Positions 1-8,643 of a DNA stretch of 64,000 nucleotides are shown here, piece after piece. Each line of letters opens with the position of its first letter. Position 1 is the first letter of the stretch. The position numbers and the translations under genes are program-made. Source of the stretch: an uncultured bacterium (GTDB lineage: Bacteria > Sysuimicrobiota > Sysuimicrobiia > Sysuimicrobiales > Sysuimicrobiaceae); assembly GCA_938028835.1 (NCBI GenBank), contig CALIMJ010000008.1, forward strand, positions 124,001-188,000, given 5' to 3'. The notes under the pieces were generated by a model. It was not told the origin of the DNA. It was given only the letters and a program-made list of their open reading frames with translations, and did no database searches.

Positions 1-303
<303 letters not shown>

Positions 304-312
304 GACCTCCCT

Positions 313-1869
313 TTACCCTCCGGCCTCACCCCAGGGGAGGCCCGACGATCTCGATGCCGTACCGCAGGGCGGTCTCCGCCAGCACGGCCGCGGCTTCTGG
401 CGTGGGCGGACCGCCGGAAGGCGGCAGTTCCGGACGGAGGGCGGGCCGCGCCATGGCGCGGACGAAGTCCTCGAAGTCCCGCCCCGCGGTGACCGTGAGC
501 CAGCGGGCTCGGTCGGAGACGACCCGGTAGGTGTGCGGCACACCTTTCGGAGCCAGCAGGGCTTCTCCGGAACCAATGGTCGGGCAGCGGCGGCGCGCGT
601 CCACCGGTACCCTTCCACCCAGTAGCCCCGGACGTTCCAGAAGGGCCACAGGGAGGCCGCGAGCCGCCGCAGGGTGTTGTGGTCTCCCACCTGGGCCGAC
701 CACTCCAGGACGTGGCGCAGGTTGTCATGCTCCTGTTCCAGCACCGCGAGCCACTGCCGCTGCTCGGGGCCTCGAAGGGCCCGTCCGGCCCGCTCCCCCA
801 GGGCCAACAGGTGGTACGCGAGGCGGACCTCCACCGCCTTCCGCTCACCGGCCGCCTCCAGCCGTTCCAGGCCGAACTCCCGGATGGTGTCCAGCATGCG
901 GAAACGCGGCCCCGCCTCCCGCAGCTGGCTGCGGACGAGGCTCTTGTCCACGAGGCCACGGATCACGTCCAACGCCTCGCCCCGCTCCAACCCGCAGACC
1001 GCTGCCGCGGCGTCCACGTTCCACCCGCTGGGGAACGCGCTCAGGGTGCGGAAGGCGCTCTGCTCCCGAGGAGTCAGCAGGGCGTAGCTCCACCCCACCG
1101 CGGCTCGCAGGGTGCGGTGCCGCTCCGGCACGTCCCGGGCAGAGCGGGTGAGCAGGGACAGCCGGTGGTCCAAGCGTTGTAGGATCGCCTGGGCCGGAAG
1201 GACCTTGAGCACCGGGGCTGCCAGTTCCAGCGCCAGCGGGAGCCCGTCGAGGCGGACGCAGATCTCTGCCACCGCGTGCGCGTTGGCGGGGTTGAGCCGG
1301 AACGTGGGGAGGACGGCGGTGGCCCGGGCAAGCAGCAGGGCGACGGAGGGTACCGCGGCGAGCTGGGCCAAGGAAGGGCGGTTGCGCAGCTCCGGCAGTT
1401 CCAGGGGCTCCAGCGCCACCAGGTGCTCCCCGCGCAGGCCGAGGGGCTCGCGGCTGGTGGCGAGCACTTTCAGGTCGGGGACGGCCTCCAGCAACTGACC
1501 CACGGCTTCCGCGGCTTGGAGCAGGTGCTCGAAGTTGTCCAGGGACAGAAGGACTGTCCGACCTCCCAGGGCCTCCGCGAGCCTCTCCAGGAGCACCCCC
1601 GGCCGTACGGTCCGGACCTGCAGAGCGTGCGCCACCTTGGCCAGCAGCAGGGAAGGATCGCGCAGGGGCACCAAGTCGACGAAAGCGGTCCGGTCGAAAC
1701 GCGAGCGGACGGTCCGCGTGACCTCCACCGCGAGGCGCGTCTTACCTACTCCCGGGGGGCCCGTGAGGGTGAGCAGCCGCACGTCCCGACGCGCGAGCCG
1801 ACCGGTGACCTCCGCGAGCTCCCGCTCCCGCCCCACCAGCGGGTCTTCCGGCGCCGGCAACCACCCCAC
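313..1869 (-). pseudogene. AfsR/COG3903-like NB-ARC ATPase, 3' end lost and fused to cupin remnant
   Basis: Residues 1-430 are a signal-transduction ATPase of the kind found in AfsR/LuxR-type regulators: VGRERE at the start, Walker A GPPGVGKTR near residue 40, LSLDNFEHLL (Walker B), TSREPLGL (sensor), then GLPLALELAA and a winged-helix segment. Just after WVEGYRWTRAAA the protein becomes low-complexity Arg/Pro/Ser sequence typical of an out-of-frame read, and a cupin tail appears in another frame at the same place. Full-length relatives continue with TPR-like repeats, absent here. I read it as a deletion chimera, probably non-functional. A misassembly is the alternative. Confidence 0.8.
326..575 (-). 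pseudogene. Cupin-domain protein, C-terminal remnant
   Basis: A frame shifted relative to the preceding ATPase reads EALLAPKGVPHTYRVVSD followed by ARWLTVTAGRDFEDFV. This is the usual end of small cupin_2 proteins, where the PxGVPH motif supplies a metal-binding histidine of the second cupin motif. No start or first cupin motif exists upstream, because the sequence there is the ATPase gene. The join lies at about 565-600. It is the stump left by a deletion, or one side of a misjoined contig. Confidence 0.7.
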
Positions 1870-1916
1870 CCCACCAGCTTACACCCGAGGAGTAAGGACT
1901 TTCCTCGGTGCCGTGA

Positions 1917-1922
1917 TAGACT
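1917..1922 (+). promoter_or_regulatory. Putative -10 element for the cysteine cluster
   Basis: TAGACT preceded by TG one base upstream (TGATAGACT), an extended -10 arrangement. It lies about 60 nt before cysO and between divergently read genes. No good -35 is visible. Confidence 0.4.
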
Positions 1923-1980
1923 GCTGCGTAGGCGGCGGGCCTGTCGGCCTGCCGATGGACTCGCGAGGAGGTGCTGAGGA

Positions 1981-2295
1981 ATGCCAACGGTTTACCTGCC
2001 CGCCCCTCTGCGCCGACTGACCGGGGGCGCGTCCCGGGTCGAGGTTCCCCCGGGCACGGTGGCCGACGTGTTGCGCGCCCTGGACGAGCGGTTCCCCGGC
2101 ATGAGGGCTCAGTTGTGCGACGAGGATGGTTCCGTGCGCGCGTTCATCAACGTGTTCGTGAACGGCTCCGAGATCCGAACCCTGCAGGGGCAGCAGACCC
2201 CCGTGGGAGAGGAGGATGAGGTGTCCATCATTCCCGCCATGGCAGGCGGGAGCCCCCGGAGGTGCCTTTGTCGCAGAGCGGGGATCGGTCGCTAG
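1981..2295 (+). CDS. CysO-like MoaD/ThiS-family sulfur carrier with C-terminal extension
   Basis: A 104-residue ubiquitin-fold sulfur carrier of the MoaD/ThiS/CysO group. The adenylated and thiocarboxylated Gly-Gly terminus of such proteins donates sulfur. The fold ends in EVSIIPAMAGG, but the ORF continues 14 residues (SPRRCLCRRAGIGR) before the stop, so the Gly-Gly is not terminal as made. A JAMM protease is encoded 2 kb downstream, and such proteases process carriers in related systems. ATG start with GAGGAGG ribosome binding site. Neighbours (serine-kinase-like, PLP sulfhydrylase) point to cysteine biosynthesis. The E1-like activating enzyme is not in the window. Confidence 0.85.
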   Translation: MPTVYLPAPLRRLTGGASRVEVPPGTVADVLRALDERFPGMRAQLCDEDGSVRAFINVFVNGSEIRTLQGQQTPVGEEDEVSIIPAMAGGSPRRCLCRRAGIGR

Positions 2296-2317
2296 CCCCG
2301 GCGTGGCGCTCCTAAGG

Positions 2318-2343
2318 CCCCGGACCCGCCGGGGGGTCCGGGG
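2318..2343 (+). repeat. Perfect 10-bp inverted repeat between cysO and the kinase-like gene
   Basis: CCCCGGACCC, a 6-nt loop, then GGGTCCGGGG. It stands immediately before the GGAGGAGG ribosome binding site of the next gene and has no T-run. It may set mRNA stability or translation of the downstream gene, or act as an operator. Confidence 0.6.
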
Positions 2344-2355
2344 AGGAGGAACGTT

Positions 2356-3216
2356 GTGAGTCCCGGGGCGCCGCGGACACGGGGCAGCGCGCCGGCCACC
2401 GGGCGGGTGGCGCTTCCGGATCTGCGCTTCTTCCCCACCTCTCAGGTCCTCCTGCACGAGGAGTACGACCCCGAACGGGTCGAGCGGCTGGTGCGCCGGA
2501 TCGAGGAGGAGGCGGTGCTGCGGAACCCGCCCCTGGTGGCGGAGCTGGGCGACGGCCGCGTGGTGGTGCTGGACGGCGCCAACCGGGTCACCGCGTTGGA
2601 GCAGCTGGGAGCGCCGCACGTGCTGGTGCAGGTGGTCCCCTACGACGAGCCGTCGGTGGTCCTCGACCGGTGGCACCATCTGCTGGTGGCGCTGCCGGAG
2701 GGTTTCCCGGACCGGTTAGGGGAGGGGCTGCCCGTGGAGCCGACCGATCCGGAGGAGGCCTCCCAGCGCCTGGGCCGCGGGGAGCTCGTGGCGTACGTAC
2801 GTGTGGGGAGCTTCGCCCGGGGGCTCCCGCGAGCCCCCGGCCTCGTGGAGGACGCGGACCGGCTGCGGCGGCTGGTGGCGGCCTACCGGGGCCGCGCGGT
2901 CTACCACCGCGTGGAGTCCGAGGACTTCGACGATCTGACCACGCGGTACGGCGGCGCGCAGGCCCTGGTGGCCTTCGGGCGGTTCCGGAAGGAGGAGATC
3001 CTGGAGCTTGCGCGCAACTCCGCGAAGCTGCCTGCGGGGGTCACGCGGCACATCGTCCCCGGCCGGGCCCTGCGGGTAAACCTTCCCGTGGAGGTGGTCC
3101 TCCGGCACGGGTCGGTGGAGGAGAAGAACGCGTGGTTGCGGGCGTGGATCCAGCAACGGCTGCGGGAGGGGCGGGTCCGTGCCTACCTGGAGCCCACGAT
3201 CCTCTTCGACGAGTGA
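2356..3216 (+). CDS. ParB/Srx-fold protein, probable free serine kinase (SerK/SbnI type)
   Basis: A 286-residue protein with a ParB-like N-terminal domain: a DPERVERLVRRIEEE helix, NPPLVAEL, then VVVLDGANRVTAL, the signature shared by ParB and by the SerK/SbnI free serine kinases that phosphorylate L-serine to O-phosphoserine. The following W-H-H helix and C-terminal half (EEILELARN, PAGVTRHIVPGRALRVN) match the longer kinase architecture rather than chromosome-partition ParB, and there is no HTH. GTG start with a GGGGAGGAGG site. It sits directly before a CysM-type sulfhydrylase, its logical partner. The kinase assignment is inference from family plus context; the co-substrate (ATP or ADP) cannot be told. 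Confidence 0.7.
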   Translation: MSPGAPRTRGSAPATGRVALPDLRFFPTSQVLLHEEYDPERVERLVRRIEEEAVLRNPPLVAELGDGRVVVLDGANRVTALEQLGAPHVLVQVVPYDEPSVVLDRWHHLLVALPEGFPDRLGEGLPVEPTDPEEASQRLGRGELVAYVRVGSFARGLPRAPGLVEDADRLRRLVAAYRGRAVYHRVESEDFDDLTTRYGGAQALVAFGRFRKEEILELARNSAKLPAGVTRHIVPGRALRVNLPVEVVLRHGSVEEKNAWLRAWIQQRLREGRVRAYLEPTILFDE

Positions 3217-3239
3217 CGGAGCGAAGGAGCGTGCGGAGC

Positions 3240-4178
3240 GTGGCCTACCGGTTCGAGACGAAGATTCCGAGGATCGGAGAGGACCTGCTGCAGCGGATCG
3301 GCAACACGCCCCTGTTGCGCCTCCGCCGGGTGACCCGAGGGCTGCCGGAGGGCGTGGAGGTGTGCGTGAAGGCGGAGTGGTTCAACCCCGGGGGCTCGGT
3401 GAAGGATCGGCCCGTCCTGCGGATGATCGAGGACGCGGAGCGCGCGGGGCTGCTGACCCCCGACAGGGTGCTGCTGGACTCCACCTCGGGAAACGCGGGC
3501 ATCGCGTACGCCATGATTGGAGCCGCCAAGGGCTACCGGGTGAAGCTGGTGATGCCCGCCAACGCCAGCGAGGAGCGGAAGCGCATGATCCGGGCGTACG
3601 GGGCGGAGCTGGTGTTCAGCGACCCCCTGGAGGGCTCGGACGGGGCCATCCTGCTGGCCCGTCGGATCCACGAGGAGGACCCTGACCGGTACTTCAAGCC
3701 CGACCAGTACAACAACCCCTCCAACTGGAAGGCCCACTACGACACCACGGGGCCGGAGATCCTCGCGCAGACCGAGGGCCGGATCACCCACTTCGTAGGC
3801 ACCCTGGGTACCACGGGCACCGTGGTGGGCGTGGGGCGACGCTTGCGGGAAGCGAACCCCGAGGTGCAGATCGTGGCGGTGGAGCCAGACGATCCGCTGC
3901 ACGGGATCGAAGGGTTGAAGCACATCGCCAGCTCCATCCGGCCGGGGATCTACGACCCCTCGGTCCACCACCGGAAGATCGGGGTCAGCACGGAGGCGGC
4001 GTACGCCATGGCGCGGCGGCTGGCGCGGGAGGAGGGGATGTTCGTGGGAGCTTCCACTGGCGCCGCGGTGTGGGCAGCCCTGCAGGTGGCCCGAGACCTG
4101 CAGGAGGGGCTGGTGGTGGCGCTGGCGCCCGACGGGGGAGACCGGTATCTGAGCACCGCCCTGTGGCGGGACGTATAG
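3240..4178 (+). CDS. cysM: CysM-type cysteine synthase, probably O-phosphoserine/CysO-dependent
   Basis: A 312-residue fold-type II PLP enzyme that makes cysteine from an activated serine. The PLP lysine lies in NPGGSVKDR, the substrate loop is STSGNAG and the phosphate-binding segment is GTLGTTGT. A basic residue in GLKHIASSI occupies the region where phosphoserine-using CysM has its selective arginine. With a kinase-like gene before it and CysO and JAMM genes around it, O-phosphoserine with thiocarboxylated CysO is the likely substrate pair. The GTG at 3240 has AAGGAG about 10 nt upstream; GTG 3231 is the alternative but lies too close to that site. Confidence 0.85.
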   Translation: MAYRFETKIPRIGEDLLQRIGNTPLLRLRRVTRGLPEGVEVCVKAEWFNPGGSVKDRPVLRMIEDAERAGLLTPDRVLLDSTSGNAGIAYAMIGAAKGYRVKLVMPANASEERKRMIRAYGAELVFSDPLEGSDGAILLARRIHEEDPDRYFKPDQYNNPSNWKAHYDTTGPEILAQTEGRITHFVGTLGTTGTVVGVGRRLREANPEVQIVAVEPDDPLHGIEGLKHIASSIRPGIYDPSVHHRKIGVSTEAAYAMARRLAREEGMFVGASTGAAVWAALQVARDLQEGLVVALAPDGGDRYLSTALWRDV

Positions 4179-4202
4179 GCGGCCCAGCAGCGCGCGGTGT
4201 GG

Positions 4203-4208
4203 TATTTT
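4203..4208 (+). promoter_or_regulatory. -10 hexamer of a probable leaderless promoter (JAMM gene)
   Basis: TATTTT ends exactly 6 nt before the in-frame GTG at 4215, the same spacing seen at the GH1, ligD and Nudix genes. Transcription would begin at or next to the start codon. There is no Shine-Dalgarno sequence. Confidence 0.55.
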
Positions 4209-4214
4209 GGTGAC

Positions 4215-4658
4215 GTGGCGGACCGGGGAGCTGACCCGCGGACCCAGGCGTCTGAGGCGGAACGGTTGCGGCTGAGTCGGGTTCACCTGGAGGCCATGGT
4301 GGCGCATGCCCGGGCGGAAGCGCCCAACGAGTGCTGCGGTGTCCTGGCGGGGCGGGACGGGAGGGTGGAACGCGTGCGGCCCGTGGCCAACGCGGACCGC
4401 AGTCCGTACACGTACCGCATGGACCCGCATGAGCTGCTGCGGGCGTACCGGGAGGCGGACGCGGAGGGGCTGGAGGTGCTCGGCTACTACCACTCGCACC
4501 CGGCGACCCCCGCGGTGCCCTCCCGCACCGACGTGGCGCGGGCGGTGGACCCGTTTGCGGTGTACGTGATCGTGTCTTTGGCCAGCGAGCCGCCGGAGGT
4601 TCGGGCCTACCGGATTCTGGACGGCCGCTACCGGGAGCTGGAGCTGAGCGTGGGGTGA
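4215..4658 (+). CDS. mec: JAMM/MPN+ metalloprotease (Mec-like, CysO-processing)
   Basis: A 147-residue JAMM-domain zinc protease. NECCGVLAG near the N terminus supplies the catalytic glutamate, and HSHPATPAVPSRTD is a complete JAMM signature (HxHPx7SxxD). In Mycobacterium the Mec homologue releases cysteine from the CysO-cysteine adduct; in other MoaD-like systems JAMM enzymes trim residues after Gly-Gly. Both jobs are plausible because the local CysO carries a 14-residue extension. The start is GTG 4215, chosen for the -10 at n6; the upstream ORF extension overlaps that promoter. The stop overlaps the next start (GTGA). Confidence 0.88.
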   Translation: MADRGADPRTQASEAERLRLSRVHLEAMVAHARAEAPNECCGVLAGRDGRVERVRPVANADRSPYTYRMDPHELLRAYREADAEGLEVLGYYHSHPATPAVPSRTDVARAVDPFAVYVIVSLASEPPEVRAYRILDGRYRELELSVG

Positions 4659-5116
4659 GGTTCTCAACCCGAGCCGAGTACGGGCTGCGCGCCCTCATCG
4701 ACCTGGCCCTGTTCGGCCACGAGGGGCCGGTGCAGACCCACGACATCGGCCGTCGCCAGGGCCTGCCGGAGCCGTATCTGAACCAGCTGCTGGCGCAGCT
4801 GCGCCGGGCGGGTTTGGTGGTGAGCAAGCGCGGCCCCCACGGGGGCCACCGGCTGGCCCGGCCCCCGGAAACGATCCGGCTCCACGAGGTGTTCCTCGTC
4901 CTGGAGGGTACCACGTCCCCGTGGGAGTGCGTGGATCGCGACGATCCTGACTGCACGTACGCCCACGGTTGCGGGCTCCGGCCCCTGTGGCTGCGTCTGA
5001 AGGAGGCCACCGACGAGGTCCTTCGCAACACCACCCTGGCAGATCTCCTGCCCGTCTTCGCCGTACCCCCTCGCACCTCCCCGGTTCACAGACAGCGGGC
5101 CCGCCCCGTGCTATAA
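4655..5116 (+). CDS. Rrf2-family transcriptional regulator
   Basis: A 153-residue winged-helix regulator of the IscR/CymR/NsrR group. The N terminus [17 protein letters not shown] and [19 protein letters not shown] form the HTH, and [10 protein letters not shown] the wing. Three cysteines in [15 protein letters not shown] (spacing 8 and 5) sit where relatives bind an iron-sulfur cluster. It is translationally coupled to the JAMM protease gene, so it probably senses Fe-S, cysteine or NO/redox status for the cysteine genes. CymR-type members lacking a cluster also exist. The last 20 residues are Pro/Arg-rich and overlap the downstream promoter. Confidence 0.85.
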   Translation: MRFSTRAEYGLRALIDLALFGHEGPVQTHDIGRRQGLPEPYLNQLLAQLRRAGLVVSKRGPHGGHRLARPPETIRLHEVFLVLEGTTSPWECVDRDDPDCTYAHGCGLRPLWLRLKEATDEVLRNTTLADLLPVFAVPPRTSPVHRQRARPVL

Positions 5117-5117
5117 T
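5112..5117 (+). promoter_or_regulatory. Extended -10 promoter of the sigma/anti-sigma pair
   Basis: TGCTATAAT, a consensus -10 with TGn extension inside the last codons of the Rrf2 gene. It leaves a leader of about 145 nt before the sigma start, rich in short inverted repeats (for example GGTCG-tgc-CGACC). Confidence 0.6.
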
Positions 5118-5268
5118 CGGGCTGGAAAAGCGGCGTCGGTTCGGAACACGATCGGGAACAGGGTTTTCCTGGAAACGCGGGTCGTGCCCGACCGAGTGGG
5201 CTACGGGGGACAGAGCCCCAGGGTGCGTGGTCCAGGAGGGCCCTGTTCCTGCTTTGTGTGGACGTTCC

Positions 5269-5931
5269 ATGGGGATGCCGGTGGCAGGGGAAAAGCAGAC
5301 CCGTCTTTCCCGCCCGCCCGCGTTCGACGGCGCGCCGGGAAGGGAGCGGGATCGCGCTCGATTTGAAGTTCTGGTGCGGGAGCACCTGGACGGCCTCTAC
5401 GGGGCGGCCCTGCGCCTCACCCGCAACCGGGCGGACGCGGAGGACCTGTTGCAGGAGACCCTGCTGAAGGCCTGGCGGTCCTTCCACACCTTCGAGGAGG
5501 GGACCAACGCCCGAGCGTGGCTGTTCCGGATCCTCATGAACGCCCACATCGACCGCTACCGCAAGACCGCCAGGGAACCCGAAACCACCGACGTGGAGGA
5601 CGTGGGCGACTTCTATCTCTACAGCAAGGTACAGGAGTCGGAGCTGCTCCGCAGGGTGGGCGACCCCGAGAAGCTCCTGGAACGGGTGATGGAGCACGAG
5701 GTCCGCGAGGCGCTGGAGTCCCTGCCGGACCACTTCCGGAGTGTGGTGATCCTGGCAGACCTGCAGGGGTTTTCCTACCGGGAGATCGCGGACATCCTGG
5801 GGATCCCCATGGGCACGGTGATGTCCCGGCTGTTCCGAGGCCGGCGGCTGCTGCAGCGGAAGCTGTGGGACTACGTCCGGTCCCACCACCGGATCACCAC
5901 CGCCGAGGAGGGCGCGGCCGTTGGACTGTAG
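5269..5931 (+). CDS. ECF RNA polymerase sigma factor, SigR/SigH-like
   Basis: A 220-residue group 4 sigma factor. Region 2 runs from [14 protein letters not shown] through [15 protein letters not shown], and region 4 from [27 protein letters not shown] to [14 protein letters not shown]. The sequence is closest in style to SigR/SigH, which drive thiol-oxidative stress regulons. ATG 5269 (or 5275) is chosen because it precedes the conserved region, although no good ribosome binding site is present; upstream in-frame starts fall in the structured leader. Its stop overlaps the zinc anti-sigma gene, so the two are co-expressed and probably act as a redox switch. Confidence 0.87.
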   Translation: MGMPVAGEKQTRLSRPPAFDGAPGRERDRARFEVLVREHLDGLYGAALRLTRNRADAEDLLQETLLKAWRSFHTFEEGTNARAWLFRILMNAHIDRYRKTAREPETTDVEDVGDFYLYSKVQESELLRRVGDPEKLLERVMEHEVREALESLPDHFRSVVILADLQGFSYREIADILGIPMGTVMSRLFRGRRLLQRKLWDYVRSHHRITTAEEGAAVGL

Positions 5932-6148
5932 GGAGTTCGAGGCCAAGCTGTGGGCGTTCCTGGACGGGGAGCTGGACGCCGCGGCGTGCGCGGAACTGCG
6001 GGCCCACCTGGAGGACTGCCCGGGCTGCCTGGATCACTACCGGTTCGAGGACGCCCTGCGCCTGTTCGTGCGGCGCTGCTGCCAGGAGACCGTCCCCGAC
6101 GCCCTCCGCGCGCGGCTGGACCACCTCCTGGCCCGCCTCGAAGAGTAG
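5921..6148 (+). CDS. Zinc-binding anti-sigma factor, RsrA-like
   Basis: A 75-residue zf-HC2 protein. Cys3, then HLEDCPGC (His-x3-Cys-x2-Cys), forms the HCC zinc signature of RsrA-type anti-sigma factors, which release their sigma factor when the cysteines are oxidised. Two further cysteines (RRCCQE) lie in the C-terminal helix. The start is TTG, overlapping the sigma stop by 11 nt, with GAGGAGG about 9 nt upstream. The partner is certainly the adjacent sigma factor; redox control is inferred from the family. Confidence 0.85.
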   Translation: MDCREFEAKLWAFLDGELDAAACAELRAHLEDCPGCLDHYRFEDALRLFVRRCCQETVPDALRARLDHLLARLEE

Positions 6149-6209
6149 TTGCGACTCCGGGGCGCGACCCTGGGGGGGGACCGGAATCCCGCCAGCTCCT
6201 GAGATGGTC

Positions 6210-6215
6210 TAGACT
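6210..6215 (+). promoter_or_regulatory. -10 hexamer before the Ppx/GppA gene
   Basis: TAGACT, 8 nt before the GTG at 6224, with no Shine-Dalgarno sequence. A further likely leaderless start. Confidence 0.45.
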
Positions 6216-6223
6216 GGTCCCCG

Positions 6224-7117
6224 GTGCGACGGGCGGCCATCGACGTGGGGACTCACTGCGTGCGCCTGTTGGTTGCGGACGTGCAGGACGGGACGGTGCG
6301 CCCCGTGCTCCGGCGGCTGGAAGTCACCCGCTTGGGCGAGGGTGTGGACCGCACCGGGCTGCTCCTGCCGCAGGCCATCGGCCGGACCGTTCGTGCCGTG
6401 CGGACGTTCTGGCGCCTGGCAGAGCAGGCGGGGGCGGAGCGGGTGACGGTGGTGGGGACCAGCGCGGTACGGGAGGCCGCCAACCGCTCCACCCTGATCC
6501 GGGATCTCAAGCCCATCCAGCTGCGGGTGCTCAGCGGGGAGGAGGAGGCAGAGCTGGGCTATCGGGGGGTTCGGGCGGGAGTGCCGGGCGTGGCCGACCC
6601 CCTGGTCGTGGTGGACGTGGGAGGCGGGAGCACGGAGCTGGTGCGCGGGAGCCGGGATCAGGTGCGGTACAGGGTCAGTCTCCCGGTGGGCTCCGTGCGG
6701 CTCACTGAGCGTTACCTGCACGCGGACCCGCCCACGGACGTGGAGGTGCACGCGGCCCGCCAGGAGGTGGCGGAGTGCCTGAGGCCCCACCGGCAAGGTC
6801 TGACAGGCCCCCGGGTGGCTGTGGGCGTGGGGGGGACGGTTACTTCCGTGGCGGCGGTGGACCTGAGCCTAGATCCCTACGACCCGGACCGCGTGCACGG
6901 GCACCGTCTGTCCGCGGCCCGGTTGCGTTCGCTGGCGCGGGGACTGTGTACCATGCCCCTGGCGCTGCGCCGCTGCCTGCCGGGCCTGCTGCCCGAGCGA
7001 GCGGACGTGATCTGCGGGGGTGCCCTGGTGCTGGAGACGGTGGTAGAGGTCCTGCAGTTGGCGGAGGTGGTGGCCAGCGAGGCCGACCTTCTCTGGGGCG
7101 TGATCCTGCACCTGTAG
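6224..7117 (+). CDS. Ppx/GppA-family exopolyphosphatase / pppGpp phosphatase
   Basis: A 297-residue actin-fold (ASKHA) phosphatase. AAIDVGTHCVRLLVADV is phosphate loop 1, VVGTSAVREAANR the middle motif, VVVDVGGGSTELV phosphate loop 2, and VGVGGTVTSVAAV the third nucleotide-contact region. At about 300 residues it is the short, two-domain form, which hydrolyses polyphosphate and/or pppGpp; the substrate cannot be told from sequence. It stands alone, with its own -10 after the anti-sigma gene. Confidence 0.87.
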   Translation: MRRAAIDVGTHCVRLLVADVQDGTVRPVLRRLEVTRLGEGVDRTGLLLPQAIGRTVRAVRTFWRLAEQAGAERVTVVGTSAVREAANRSTLIRDLKPIQLRVLSGEEEAELGYRGVRAGVPGVADPLVVVDVGGGSTELVRGSRDQVRYRVSLPVGSVRLTERYLHADPPTDVEVHAARQEVAECLRPHRQGLTGPRVAVGVGGTVTSVAAVDLSLDPYDPDRVHGHRLSAARLRSLARGLCTMPLALRRCLPGLLPERADVICGGALVLETVVEVLQLAEVVASEADLLWGVILHL

Positions 7118-7167
7118 GCCCTCGGCCACCGACACCTCCCCTGATTTAGCATGGAGGGGCCAAGGCC

Positions 7168-8643
7168 GTGCGGACTAAACTGGGACTCCTCCTTGTGGTG
7201 TTGGCCGCGGTAGTCGGCCTGCTGTGGTCCCTGGGGCTGGGGTTCCCACGGGCACCGGAGGCTGTGGACGCGGTCCGCGTGCGCCGGGGCGATCTGGAGG
7301 TGACCCTGGCCGTTCCTGGAGTGGTGGAGGCGCGGGCGGTGGACCTGGCCTTCCAGGTACCTGGGCGCCTGCGGTGGGTGGTGGCGGAGGGCCAGCAGGT
7401 GGCCGCGGGCGAGGTGGTGGCAGCCCTGGAGGCCGGGGAGCTGGAGGCCGACGCGCAACAGGCCCGCCACGCGCACCGAGCAGCGGAGGGGGAGGTCCTC
7501 AGGGCACGGGCTCAGGTACGGGCAGCCGTAGGGGAGGTCCGCAGGCTCGAAGCGGCCACAGACGCGGCGCGCGCCCAGGTGCGGCAGGCGGAGGCTGCGT
7601 TACGAGCGGCTCGGGCTCGGCTGGCGGAGCTGTTGGCGAACCCGCGGCCGGAGGACGTCCAGCAGGCGGAAGCCGCGGTGAGGTCCGCACGGGCCGCATG
7701 GGAGCAGGCCCGTCAGGTGCTGGAGGCGCAGGAGCGGCTGCACCGGGAGGGTGCGACCAGCCGGGCGCAGCTGGAGGCGGCTCGCGCCCAGCACGACACG
7801 CTGCTAGCGCAGCTTCAACAAGCCCAGGCCCAGCTGGACCGCGTGAGGGCGGGGCCGCCCCAGGAGGCGGTAGCTGCCGCACGGGAGCAGGTGCGCCAAG
7901 CCGAGGCCGGCCGACAGGCTGCCACCTCCCAGCTGCGGCAGGCCGCGGCGGCGCTGCAGGCCGCCTCAGCCGCCTTAGACCAGGCACGCGCCGCGGCCCT
8001 GGCGGCCCTGGAGCGCGCAGCGCAGGCCCGGGCTGCCCGCCGGGCGGCGGAGGAGCGGCTGGCACGGGCTGTGCTGCGGGCGCCCTTTGCGGGTCAGGTG
8101 ACCCGGGTGTACCTGCGGGAGGGTGCTGTGGTCTCGCCAGCCGTTCCGGTCCTCACCCTGGCGGATACCAGCCGGTGGGTGGTGGCGGAGGTGGAGGAGG
8201 CGGACGTGGGCAGGGTTCGCGTGGGCCAGCGCGCCCGGATCACCGCTGACGCCTACCCGGGTCTGGTGGTCCCCGCGAGGGTCGTCCGCGTCGCGGGCCA
8301 GGTGGATACCAGGGTGGGGACGCGGGTGGTGCGCGTCCGACTCGACCTGGAGTCTAGCGGTCCCCTTCGAGTGGGGACCGGGGTGGACGTGGACATCGTG
8401 CTTCGCCGCGTGCCCGGAGCCCTGCTGGTGCCCGTGGAGGCGGTGGCGTCAGCCGCGGACGGTGGAAGCCAGGTGTACCGGGTGGAAGACGGGGTGGTGC
8501 GGGTCCGGTCGGTCCAGACCGGCGAGCGCAACGAGGACCAGGTGGTCGTTCGGGACGGATTGCGGGAGGGTGACTTGGTGGTCGTGGCGGAGCCCGGCAG
8601 GCTGCGGGACGGGCAGCGGGTGCGGGTGCGGTCGGTGCGATGA
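7168..8643 (+). CDS. HlyD/MacA-type membrane fusion (periplasmic adaptor) protein
   Basis: A 491-residue adaptor. One N-terminal membrane segment ([19 protein letters not shown]) anchors it. A split biotinyl-lipoyl domain ([17 protein letters not shown] and [20 protein letters not shown]) is separated by a very long Ala/Gln/Arg coiled coil of about 200 residues. Beta-barrel and membrane-proximal domains follow ([17 protein letters not shown]). The coiled coil is long for MacA. GTG start with GGAGGGG 8 nt before. The stop overlaps the ATPase start, so the three genes form a MacAB-like exporter; substrate unknown. Confidence 0.88.
   Translation: MRTKLGLLLVVLAAVVGLLWSLGLGFPRAPEAVDAVRVRRGDLEVTLAVPGVVEARAVDLAFQVPGRLRWVVAEGQQVAAGEVVAALEAGELEADAQQARHAHRAAEGEVLRARAQVRAAVGEVRRLEAATDAARAQVRQAEAALRAARARLAELLANPRPEDVQQAEAAVRSARAAWEQARQVLEAQERLHREGATSRAQLEAARAQHDTLLAQLQQAQAQLDRVRAGPPQEAVAAAREQVRQAEAGRQAATSQLRQAAAALQAASAALDQARAAALAALERAAQARAARRAAEERLARAVLRAPFAGQVTRVYLREGAVVSPAVPVLTLADTSRWVVAEVEEADVGRVRVGQRARITADAYPGLVVPARVVRVAGQVDTRVGTRVVRVRLDLESSGPLRVGTGVDVDIVLRRVPGALLVPVEAVASAADGGSQVYRVEDGVVRVRSVQTGERNEDQVVVRDGLREGDLVVVAEPGRLRDGQRVRVRSVR

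Noticed and set aside
2356-3216. Chromosome-partition ParB
   Set aside because: No HTH or parS-binding domain, no ParA neighbour, and the gene is embedded in a cysteine cluster.
3183-4667. 494-residue minus-strand ORF opposite cysM and the JAMM gene
   Set aside because: Antisense shadow rich in His/Arg/Pro; the plus-strand genes carry full family motifs.
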